From a bacterium (GTDB taxonomy: Bacteria > Patescibacteriota > Minisyncoccia > UBA6257), in NCBI GenBank assembly GCA_030673525.1, contig DAOVIY010000035.1, forward strand, positions 1-6,129: a stretch of DNA of 6,129 nucleotides. Reading direction: 5' to 3'. Below, piece after piece: positions 1-6,129 of the stretch; positions within the stretch are counted from its first letter, which is position 1; every line of letters begins with the position of its first letter. The position numbers and the translations under genes were made by a program. The notes beneath the pieces were generated by a model. The model was not told the origin of the DNA and ran no database searches. It saw only the letters and a program-made list of their open reading frames with translations.

Positions 1-414
1 AAATTTTATGGATTTAGCGCTGGTTACATCTATAAAATTTGATAATTCTTTTTGGTGCTGATGAACAAAAGCATAATTTTTCCATGCCCAATTAAGGCTT
101 TCCTCAGTAACAACAAAAACAACAACTTTATATCTTTCTTTTTTGATTTCTTCAATTATCCTTATTGTTTCAGTGTTAAAAGGATCTAAAACAGCTAATT
201 TAATTTGATTTCCTATTTTTTGGAAAGCAATGACATTAGTTTTTCTTGCTTTTTCTTCTGGAATTATAGAAAGAGCGCTTGTTTCAATTGGCGCTTTTCT
301 TAAGTCAACATAAAGAAAATTGTGTTTTTCAGCCAAGGTTTGTGCTTCTCTTTCTTTCGATTCTTGCCAAAGAGCTTTAATTTTCTCCTCTCTTTTTTTG
401 GCGAAGTCATTCAT
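1..414 (-). CDS. pilB: Type IV pilus assembly / type II secretion ATPase PilB/GspE family, N-terminal part (cut by left window edge)
   Basis: I translated the reverse complement by hand: an ATG at 414-412 opens 138 uninterrupted codons running off the left edge. Residues 1-30 are a charged helical segment (begins MNDFAKKREEK). Residues about 31-95 match the second half of the MshEN / T2SSE N-terminal domain: FLYVDLRKAPIE (33-44), the IPEEKAR signature (51-57), then a beta-rich stretch ending in AVLDPFN (74-80). In this family that domain precedes a hexameric AAA-type ATPase that powers pilus extension or secretion at the inner membrane. The Walker A, Asp box and Walker B regions would lie outside the window, so the ATPase is inferred from the N-terminal domain alone. 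The RLG-type cyclic-di-GMP motif of MshE is not seen. No Shine-Dalgarno site precedes the ATG. It is transcribed divergently from tsaE. It could instead be GspE or a stand-alone MshEN protein; the symbol is provisional. Confidence 0.8.
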   Translation of the reverse strand, partial: MNDFAKKREEKIKALWQESKEREAQTLAEKHNFLYVDLRKAPIETSALSIIPEEKARKTNVIAFQKIGNQIKLAVLDPFNTETIRIIEEIKKERYKVVVFVVTEESLNWAWKNYAFVHQHQKELSNFIDVTSAKSIKF

Positions 415-438
415 AGAGATTATATTTTTAACAATTTG

Positions 439-467
439 ATTATACCATTATAGATCTCTTTAGAAAA
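439..467 (-). promoter_or_regulatory. Candidate extended -10 promoter for the pilB-like gene
   Basis: Read on the minus strand, 447-439 is TGGTATAAT, an exact fit to the extended -10 consensus TGnTATAAT. The hexamer 17 bases upstream (467-462, TTTTCT) is a poor -35, as expected for an extended -10 promoter. Transcription would start near 432, giving a leader of about 18 bases before the ATG at 414. Two more TATAAT hexamers lie on the same strand at 452-447 and 424-419; the latter would give an almost leaderless mRNA. The region is AT-rich, so some matches may be chance. Inferred from consensus only. Confidence 0.45.
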
Positions 468-487
468 GTAAAAATTCGTGATAGAAT
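459..487 (+). promoter_or_regulatory. Candidate extended -10 promoter for the tsaE-polA-kinase-holA-rpsT operon
   Basis: TAGAAT at 482-487 (five of six to TATAAT) is preceded by TG at 479-480, making an extended -10. TTTAGA at 459-464 (four of six to TTGACA) is spaced exactly 17 bases upstream. Initiation would fall near 494, leaving only about 8 bases before the tsaE ATG at 502. A TATATA at 492-497 is a less well placed alternative. It is the only gap in the cluster long enough for an obvious promoter, so it may drive all five genes. Consensus-based inference only. Confidence 0.45.
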
Positions 488-501
488 TAAGTATATAAAA
501 A

Positions 502-954
502 ATGAAAATAAAAGTTATTAGCGAAAGTGCAAAAGAAACGCAAAAAATTGCCTCTTTTTTTATGCAAATTGTTTTGATGAGATATAATCCTAAACGAAAG
601 GGTTTAGTTATCTCTTTAGAAGGCCCTTTAGGAGGAGGTAAAACTGAGTTTTTTAAAGGCATAGCAAGGTTTTTAAAGATTAAGGAAAAGGTTTTTAGTC
701 CCACTTTTCTAATTATGAAGAGTTTTCCTTGTAAGACTCGTTTTTTTAAAACATTATGGTATTTAGATTGTTATCGGATTGAAAAACCTAAGGAAATTAA
801 AGAATTGGATTTTTCAGGAATTATTAAAAATCCGCAGAATTTAATTTTTATTGAATGGGGGAATAAGATTAAAAAGATTCTTCCCAAAAGCCATTTGAAA
901 ATAAAATTCAAAATAACAGGAGAACATACAAGAATATTAGAATTTTATCTATGA
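502..954 (+). CDS. tsaE: tRNA threonylcarbamoyladenosine biosynthesis ATPase TsaE
   Basis: TsaE is the small P-loop ATPase that works with TsaB and TsaD in the cytoplasm to make N6-threonylcarbamoyladenosine at position 37 of ANN-decoding tRNAs. The 150-residue length is normal for the family. Visible motifs are the Walker A GPLGGGKT (41-48), the family-typical SPTF (66-69, usually TSPTF), LDCYRI (88-93, the place of the usual H-x-DLYR) and IEWG (117-120), whose Glu118-Trp119 pair is the conserved family signature. The usual GDLGAGKT loop is changed to GPLGGGKT, but the Lys-Thr pair is intact, so it should still bind ATP. The start is fixed: an in-frame TAA at 496-498 lies directly upstream and no other start codon is available. 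No Shine-Dalgarno site is present. The TGA stop overlaps the polA start as ATGA (951-954), which suggests translational coupling. tsaB and tsaD are not in the window. Confidence 0.95.
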   Translation: MKIKVISESAKETQKIASFFMQIVLMRYNPKRKGLVISLEGPLGGGKTEFFKGIARFLKIKEKVFSPTFLIMKSFPCKTRFFKTLWYLDCYRIEKPKEIKELDFSGIIKNPQNLIFIEWGNKIKKILPKSHLKIKFKITGEHTRILEFYL

Positions 955-3542
955 AAAAGTTAGTTATTATTGATTCTTATGCTTTAGTGCATCGTTCCTA
1001 TCATGCTCTTCCTCCTTTGACTTCACCAGAAGGTATTTTAGTTAATGGCGTTTATGGATTTATGCTGTTCCTTTTGAAAATGATTAACGATTTGAAACCA
1101 GATTATATTGTGGCGACTTTTGATATGGCAGCTCCGACTTTCCGCCATAAAGAATATAAAAAATATAAAGCTAAGAGGGTAAAAATGCCAGATAATTTTT
1201 ATGAACAGATTCAAATAGTAAAAGATCTTTTACAAGCGTTTAATATTCCGATTTTGGAGAAAAAAGGTTATGAAGCAGATGATATTATTGGAAGCATAAC
1301 CGAGAAATTAAAAAATAAAAATATTCAATCTTTTATTGTTACAGGGGATTTGGATACATTGCAATTGATTAGTGATAAAGTGTTTGTTTATACGCTCCGT
1401 CGCGGCATTCAAGATCAAGTAACTTATGATAAAGAAAAAGTTTTTGAGAGATTTGAATTAAAACCAGAGCAATTAATAGATTGGAAGGCGTTAAGAGGCG
1501 ATCCTTCAGACAATGTTCCGGGAGTACCTTCGATTGGTGAAAAAACAGCAAGTACATTAATAAAAGAATTTGGAACATTGGATAATCTCTATAAAAAGAT
1601 AAAAGACGAGGAAAAGATTAAAGTTTCCCCGAGGATTTTGGGCAAATTAAAAGATTATGAAGACCAGGCTTATTTTAGCCGACATTTGGTAACAATTCAG
1701 AAAGACATGAAAATAAGATTTGATTTAGAAAAAGCTAAACTTAATCCTCCTTCAAAAGATAAATTAACTTCTTTATTAAATGGATTGGGCTTTAGAAGTT
1801 TAATTCCAAAGATATTTGATCTTAAAAAAAATATTCCTCCCGTAAAAAAGATTTCTTTGAATATTATTAATACCTCTTCAAAGATAGAAGAATTGAAACA
1901 AAAGATTAATCAAGAACAAACAATCGGATTACTTTTAGATTTTAAAGGAGAAAAATTTGGGCAAAGAGAAATTAATGGGATTGGGTTTAGTTTTATAGAT
2001 AATACTTTGTTTTATATTCCAAATCACCAATTTGCTGATTTTTTTAAAGAGCAATTAGATTGGTCTCAAAAAGAATTAATAAGTTATGACGCTAAGATTA
2101 TTTTAGAGGAAATTGAAGAATTTTCTAGTTGTTTATTTGAAGATATAAAAATATTGGTATGGCTATTAGATTCAGAAAGAAAAAATTATAAATTTTTTTC
2201 TATTGCGAAATTCTTTCTTGAGCAAGAAATTGACGATTCTTTTACAGGCTCTTTGTCCAAGCTGATTCCATTATGGGAAATTATTAAAAATAGAATAACG
2301 GCATTGGGATTAGAAAATGTTTGGGAAACAGAGGAGAAACTTTTGATTTCCGTGATCTCTTCAATGGAGAAACATGGTATTTTAATAGATAAAAATTGGT
2401 TGGGAAAATTAACCAAACGAGCGGAAAAAGAAATAAATATTTTAGAAAAGAAAATTTATCAATTGTCTGGCAAAGAATTTAATATCAGCTCTCCAAAGCA
2501 GTTGTCTGAGATTCTGTTTGAAGACTTAAAAATTTCCTCGTCAGATTTAAAAAAGACCGCTACCAAGAAGATTTCTACTAATGCCAATGAGTTATTAAAG
2601 ATTAGAAGCAGCCATCCAATTATTCCTTTGATTATTGAATATCGTGGAATAAAAAAATTAAAAAATTCCTTTCTTGATACGCTTCCTACATTTATTAATC
2701 CAAAAACAAACAGGATTCATACAATTTGGAAACAAACAGGAACAGCTACAGGGCGCTTATCATCAGAAAAACCTAATTTACAAAATATTCCCCAAAAAGG
2801 CGATTGGGGAACACAAATTAGAAAAGCTTTTGTTTCTGAAAAATCTTTTTCTTTAGTTTCATTAGATTATTCCCAAATAGAACTAAGATTGGCAGCGCAT
2901 CTTTCAGGGGACATTAAAATGATTGAGGCGTTTAATCAAGGCAAAGATATTCATAAAATTACATCTGCTTATATCAACAATATTTCTGAAGAACAAGTTA
3001 CTCCTTCCATGAGGCAAAAGGCAAAGATTTTGAATTTCGGGATTATTTATGGAATGGGTAATAAAGCGTTTGCTCAGGAAGCGGGTATTTCTTTGGATGA
3101 AGCTAAAAGCTTTAGGGAAAAATATTTTTCTAATTTTTCAGGTCTTAAAAATTATCTTGATTTTTCTTTAGAAAACGCTAAAAAATTGGGTTATGCAGAG
3201 ACAATTTTCGGTAGAAAAAGATTTCTTCCTCTTCTTGGCGGTCTTGGACGTATAGCTCGCGGACAAGAAAGAATTGCTCTTAATATGCCTATTCAGGGAT
3301 TAGCTGCAGATATTATTAAAATAGTAATGATAAAGATCCAGGAACTTATTAAGAGTAAATATATAGAAAGTGATTTAAAAATTTTAATCCAGGTTCATGA
3401 TGAATTGATACTGGAGGCGAAATCTGAGATAATAAAGGAAATGTCTCTACTTTTCAAAAATATAATGGAAAACGCAGTTAAATTAAAAGTGCCTTTAAAA
3501 GTAGATATAAGCATTGGAAATAAATGGGGGGAAATGGAATAA
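951..3542 (+). CDS. polA: DNA polymerase I with active-looking 5' nuclease and degenerate proofreading domain
   Basis: This cytoplasmic enzyme fills repair gaps and removes RNA primers from Okazaki fragments. Its 863 residues are close to Bacillus and Thermus Pol I. The 5' nuclease (about 1-290) keeps its metal ligands: Asp8, Asp58, the EADD cluster (108-111), Asp133/Asp135 in TGDLD, and Asp184/Asp187 in RGDPSDN, followed by the helix-hairpin-helix GVPSIGEKTA (191-200). The middle domain (about 300-460) has the 3'-5' exonuclease fold, but by my alignment only Asp330 survives: E. coli Glu357 becomes Lys332 and Asp424 becomes Ile384, and no Asp is found where Asp501 should be. Proofreading is probably lost. 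The polymerase domain (about 465-863) is complete: TGRLSS (600-605), LQNIP (610-614), motif A DYSQIELR (639-646, Asp639), motif B with Arg688, Lys692, Phe696 and Tyr700, the NMPIQGLAAD segment (778-787), and motif C VHDE (815-818, Asp817). The start overlaps the tsaE stop by four bases; no Shine-Dalgarno site. Confidence 0.99.
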   Translation: MKKLVIIDSYALVHRSYHALPPLTSPEGILVNGVYGFMLFLLKMINDLKPDYIVATFDMAAPTFRHKEYKKYKAKRVKMPDNFYEQIQIVKDLLQAFNIPILEKKGYEADDIIGSITEKLKNKNIQSFIVTGDLDTLQLISDKVFVYTLRRGIQDQVTYDKEKVFERFELKPEQLIDWKALRGDPSDNVPGVPSIGEKTASTLIKEFGTLDNLYKKIKDEEKIKVSPRILGKLKDYEDQAYFSRHLVTIQKDMKIRFDLEKAKLNPPSKDKLTSLLNGLGFRSLIPKIFDLKKNIPPVKKISLNIINTSSKIEELKQKINQEQTIGLLLDFKGEKFGQREINGIGFSFIDNTLFYIPNHQFADFFKEQLDWSQKELISYDAKIILEEIEEFSSCLFEDIKILVWLLDSERKNYKFFSIAKFFLEQEIDDSFTGSLSKLIPLWEIIKNRITALGLENVWETEEKLLISVISSMEKHGILIDKNWLGKLTKRAEKEINILEKKIYQLSGKEFNISSPKQLSEILFEDLKISSSDLKKTATKKISTNANELLKIRSSHPIIPLIIEYRGIKKLKNSFLDTLPTFINPKTNRIHTIWKQTGTATGRLSSEKPNLQNIPQKGDWGTQIRKAFVSEKSFSLVSLDYSQIELRLAAHLSGDIKMIEAFNQGKDIHKITSAYINNISEEQVTPSMRQKAKILNFGIIYGMGNKAFAQEAGISLDEAKSFREKYFSNFSGLKNYLDFSLENAKKLGYAETIFGRKRFLPLLGGLGRIARGQERIALNMPIQGLAADIIKIVMIKIQELIKSKYIESDLKILIQVHDELILEAKSEIIKEMSLLFKNIMENAVKLKVPLKVDISIGNKWGEME

Positions 3543-3552
3543 TTTTATATAT

Positions 3553-4869
3553 ATGTTTAAATTTTTTCAAAACCTAAAAAAACATTCTTCTTCGCCGCAA
3601 TTATTGCCTTTTTGGTTTTTGGGCGGTTTGATTATAGCGCAGATGGTTTTCAATGTGCTCTGGATTATTTGGCCCTTAAATTGGCTTATTAATATTGCCC
3701 TAATAATTTTTTATTTAGTCATGGCAGTTGTTCTTTTAGGTGCAGTTGATAGAGCTAGCCGTTTGGATTTAGAAAGAAATCAGATAAACGCAATGATAAG
3801 CAGTATTAATGATCCAGCTATTTCTTATACTGAGAATTTTGAGATTATTTTGGTTAATAAAGCTATGGAGAAATTTATTGGTATATCAAAAAAGGAGCTT
3901 TTAGGAAAAAATATTACGCCTGAATTAAGTAATGACGCCCGTTATGGGCTTTTGTCTAAATTAATTTTTCCAAGTTTAGCTCCAGTTGTTTTGGAAAAAT
4001 CCGTAGATCTTTATCCAGAAAAAATAAAAGTAAAATTTTATCAGCCGAAAGAACTTATTGTAGAAATAATAACGACTAAAGTCATAGATGAAAAAGGGAA
4101 AACATATGGTTTTTTGAGAATAATTCATGATTTAACCCAGGAAGAAGTATTAAGAAAAACCCAATCTGATTTTGTTACGATAGTGGCTCACCAACTACGA
4201 ACTCCTCTTTCTGGTTTATCATGGATATTAGAAATTCTTGCCAAAAAGGATATGGGTTCTTTAACATTAGAGCAGGAAAAACTTATAGATGATGGAAGAA
4301 AGGCTATGCAAGAAAGTTTAAAAACCGTGGAAGATCTTTTAAATGTTGCGCAGATTGAAGAAGGGCGGTTTGGTTTTCAATTTTCCATGGCAAATGTAGA
4401 AAAGATTATAGAGAATGTTTTCATTAAATTTGAACCAGTGGCAAAGATGGATGATATTAAGTTAGTTTTTCATCGACCAGAATTTCAACTTAAACCATTT
4501 GTAATGGATCCGCTGCGGATTAAATTGGTTGTGGAAATCTTAGTTGATAACGCGATTAAGTATAATGTAAAAAATGGGGATGTTCGAATAAGGATAAATC
4601 CTTTGGAAGGCAAACCGTTTATACTTATTTCAGTTGAGGATACAGGCGCTGGGATTTCTAGAGAAGATTTATCAAGATTATTCACTAAGTTTTTCAGATC
4701 CAAAGCGGCGTTAAAGGGGCAAACAAGCGGTATAGGATTGGGTTTGTATTTAGCCAAGAATATAATTGATAGGCATGGAGGAAAGATTTGGGTTAAATCT
4801 GCGTTAGGCAGAGGTTCTATTTTTACCTTTTCCTTACCAATAGATCCTGATTATATACCATCGCAATAA
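3553..4869 (+). CDS. Membrane-anchored PAS-domain sensor histidine kinase (orphan)
   Basis: 438 residues from the ATG at 3553. Domain order: a short basic N terminus; two hydrophobic helices at about 18-40 and 43-64 joined by only a few residues (PLNW); a short charged linker; a PAS domain at about 77-195 (starts INAMISSINDPAI, contains LVNKAMEKFIGISKKELLG); a HisKA dimerisation domain with the H-box AHQLRTPL and phospho-acceptor His213; and a complete HATPase domain with N-box Asn333 (VDNAIKYN), G1 DTGAGI (363-368), F-box LFTKFFRS (376-383) and G2 SGIGLGLYLAK (392-402). It should autophosphorylate on His213 and pass the phosphate to an unidentified response regulator; none is encoded here. 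The start is a choice: the frame also opens at a TTG (3514) inside the end of polA, adding 13 residues, but the ATG lies 10 bases past the polA stop and begins right at the basic segment. No Shine-Dalgarno site is suitably spaced for either. The signal it senses is unknown. Confidence 0.95.
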   Translation: MFKFFQNLKKHSSSPQLLPFWFLGGLIIAQMVFNVLWIIWPLNWLINIALIIFYLVMAVVLLGAVDRASRLDLERNQINAMISSINDPAISYTENFEIILVNKAMEKFIGISKKELLGKNITPELSNDARYGLLSKLIFPSLAPVVLEKSVDLYPEKIKVKFYQPKELIVEIITTKVIDEKGKTYGFLRIIHDLTQEEVLRKTQSDFVTIVAHQLRTPLSGLSWILEILAKKDMGSLTLEQEKLIDDGRKAMQESLKTVEDLLNVAQIEEGRFGFQFSMANVEKIIENVFIKFEPVAKMDDIKLVFHRPEFQLKPFVMDPLRIKLVVEILVDNAIKYNVKNGDVRIRINPLEGKPFILISVEDTGAGISREDLSRLFTKFFRSKAALKGQTSGIGLGLYLAKNIIDRHGGKIWVKSALGRGSIFTFSLPIDPDYIPSQ

Positions 4870-4871
4870 TT

Positions 4872-5813
4872 ATGTTGTATTTTATTTTTGGGGAAGATAA
4901 TTTCCGTTCGCAGAAATATCTTTTTGAAGTAAGGGATTTTTATAAAGATAAAGGTGCTTCATTTTTTTCGTGTGATTTTTCGGACAAACTTTCTGCTTCG
5001 TTTGATATTTCCGCATTAGAAGACTTATTTAAAAGTAATACTTTATTTTCTGGTAGTAAATTGGTGACAATAAAGAATTTGTTTAAAAATACGAATATTG
5101 AATTTCGAAAAGAATTATTAGCTGTTTTAAAGAGCAGAAAAATAGACGAAGCTAAAGATATAATGGTCATATTTTATGAGGACAATACTGTTCGCAGTAG
5201 TTCTTTACGGAAATGGTTGGAACAAAAAGCTAAAGGAGTAAAAGAATTTCCATTATTAAAGAAAAAAGGGTTAGAGCGTTGGATAATAGAAGAAGAGCAA
5301 AAAATAGGTTTGAAACTAACTCCTGAAGGCCGCCAGTTAATATTAATAAGTTTTCCTTCTGACACAGGCTCAATTTATTATTCTTTAGAAAAATTAGCTT
5401 TGATAAAAAAGGGTTTGATTAGCAAAGAATTAATAGAAGAAAATCTATTTTTACCTTTGAACAGTAATATTTTTTCTTTTTTGGATAATTTAGTTGAAGG
5501 TAATACGAAAAGAACCTTTTGGTTTTTAGAAACATTAATGAACCAGGGAATACATCCTTTATATATTTTAAAAATGATTATTTTTCAATTTCGCAATCTT
5601 TTGATAATAAAAAGCTTGCAAGCAAAACCGCCTTCAATGCACCCTTTTGTTTTTCAGAAATTACATCATTTGGCAAAAATTATTTCCTTGGAAGCGCTTA
5701 AATCAATATTTCAACGCCTTCTTTATTATGATAGAAGAATAAAGAGAGGAAATATTGATGGGCAAGTTGCTTTAGAGATGTTTTTGGTTGATTTTTCCAA
5801 GCAAAAATGTTAA
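4872..5813 (+). CDS. holA: DNA polymerase III delta subunit (clamp loader)
   Basis: The delta subunit opens the sliding beta clamp as part of the clamp loader, with the tau/gamma and delta-prime subunits, so that the replicative polymerase can load. The 313-residue length is slightly short of the usual 330-345. The N terminus MLYFIFGEDNF (1-11) is the family hallmark (hydrophobic strand, then G-x-D). Next come the SGSKLVTIKNL strand region (61-71), a mixed alpha/beta AAA-type fold with no Walker motifs (normal for delta, which does not hydrolyse ATP), and the helical C-terminal collar, recognisable by FSFLDNLVEGNTKRTFWFLE (201-220) and the following GIHPLYILKMIIFQFRNLL (226-244). This is recognition by overall pattern, since delta is poorly conserved. 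It begins two bases after the histidine kinase stop and has no Shine-Dalgarno site, so translation is probably coupled. The rpsT neighbour downstream supports the call, as holA and rpsT lie close together in several bacterial phyla. Confidence 0.92.
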   Translation: MLYFIFGEDNFRSQKYLFEVRDFYKDKGASFFSCDFSDKLSASFDISALEDLFKSNTLFSGSKLVTIKNLFKNTNIEFRKELLAVLKSRKIDEAKDIMVIFYEDNTVRSSSLRKWLEQKAKGVKEFPLLKKKGLERWIIEEEQKIGLKLTPEGRQLILISFPSDTGSIYYSLEKLALIKKGLISKELIEENLFLPLNSNIFSFLDNLVEGNTKRTFWFLETLMNQGIHPLYILKMIIFQFRNLLIIKSLQAKPPSMHPFVFQKLHHLAKIISLEALKSIFQRLLYYDRRIKRGNIDGQVALEMFLVDFSKQKC

Positions 5814-5842
5814 ATTAAATCACAATAAAAATTTATTCTTTT

Positions 5843-6103
5843 ATGCCTATTACAAGTTCAGCAAAAAGAGCTCTTAGGGAGAGTTCTAAAAAAAGAAAAG
5901 CCAATCTACAGAAAAGAATTGTTTTAAAAAAAATAAAGAAAGACTTTTTAAAACTTATTGAGAATGGTAAAACCGAAGAAGCTAAAAAAATGCTCCCAAA
6001 GGCATATAAGCTTTTAGATAAAGCTGCAAAGGTGAATTTAATTAAAAAGAACAGAGCAGCGAGAGAGAAATCCAGATTGGCAAAGAAAACACTTAAGAAA
6101 TAA
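5843..6103 (+). CDS. rpsT: 30S ribosomal protein S20
   Basis: S20 binds 16S rRNA early in small-subunit assembly. The 86-residue length is typical, as is the very basic, all-helical composition. Family features are the start MPITSSAKRALRESSKKRKAN (residues 1-21; compare MPNIKSAKKR in other bacteria), the middle segment LPKAYKLLDKAAKVNLI (51-67), matching the usual A-x3-LDKAAKKGII, and the C-terminal KKNRAAREKSRLAKK (68-82). It lies 29 bases after holA, the widest gap in the operon, so it might have its own promoter, but I see no convincing -35/-10 pair there. The leader is pyrimidine-rich just before the ATG (TTTATTCTTTT) and lacks a Shine-Dalgarno site. E. coli S20 represses its own translation; nothing here lets me say whether that applies. 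Confidence 0.97.
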   Translation: MPITSSAKRALRESSKKRKANLQKRIVLKKIKKDFLKLIENGKTEEAKKMLPKAYKLLDKAAKVNLIKKNRAAREKSRLAKKTLKK

Positions 6104-6129
6104 TTATCATTTGATAAATTATAGATAGG

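Noticed and set aside
420..704. 94-codon open frame on the minus strand opposite the start of tsaE and the promoter region
   Set aside because: It is antisense to the tsaE Walker A region, shows no recognisable domain, and ends inside the divergent promoter region. It is best explained as a shadow of tsaE.
952..963. Possible recoding of TGA as glycine, as in Gracilibacteria and SR1
   Set aside because: The tsaE TGA is followed in frame by a TAG only two codons later, so that site alone cannot decide. However, none of the genes contains an in-frame TGA over more than 5 kb, and conserved glycines all use GGN codons, so the standard code fits.
3514..3552. TTG start extending the histidine kinase upstream into the end of polA, with a G-run at 3526-3531 as a possible ribosome binding site
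   Set aside because: The G-run lies downstream of the TTG and 21 bases upstream of the ATG at 3553, so it is misplaced for both. The extra 13 residues look like out-of-frame polA sequence.
1369..5701. Several other 60-90 codon frames on both strands inside polA, the kinase and holA
   Set aside because: All lie within strongly supported genes in another frame, lack initiation signals and show no family motifs.
6104..6129. Rho-independent terminator after rpsT
   Set aside because: The palindrome here has almost no G or C in its stem, a 2-base loop and no following T-run. The window ends too soon to look further.

Overview
The window is an AT-rich, densely packed bacterial segment with six protein-coding genes and only one intergenic gap longer than 30 bases (415-501, between two divergent genes). 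No rRNA, tRNA, CRISPR array, insertion sequence or phage gene is visible. All genes read through in the standard bacterial code. Gene content, compactness, lysine/isoleucine-rich proteins and the lack of Shine-Dalgarno sites at all six chosen starts suggest a member of the Candidate Phyla Radiation (Patescibacteria, Parcubacteria-like). That placement is an inference from style and family resemblance; no phylogenetic marker was compared.

Layout. Positions 1-414 on the minus strand hold the first 138 codons of a PilB/GspE-type ATPase (type IV pilus assembly), cut by the left edge. A divergent promoter region at 415-501 follows. From 502 onward five genes run on the plus strand as one probable operon: tsaE (tRNA t6A synthesis ATPase), polA (DNA polymerase I), a membrane-anchored PAS-containing sensor histidine kinase, holA (DNA polymerase III delta, the clamp-loader subunit) and rpsT (ribosomal protein S20). 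The junctions are a 4-base ATGA overlap, a 10-base gap, a 2-base gap and a 29-base gap.

How the genes fit together. Four of the five operon genes are housekeeping information-processing genes: tRNA modification, repair and Okazaki-fragment processing, clamp loading, and the small ribosomal subunit. holA next to rpsT is a neighbourhood known from other bacteria. The odd member is the histidine kinase, which sits between two DNA replication genes with no response regulator in the window. Its two membrane helices have almost no loop between them, so it probably senses a membrane or cytoplasmic cue.

I see no clearly novel system. The points most worth a second look are the embedded orphan kinase, the absence of Shine-Dalgarno sites, the divergent extended -10 promoters implying very short leaders, and the degenerate proofreading site of the DNA polymerase.
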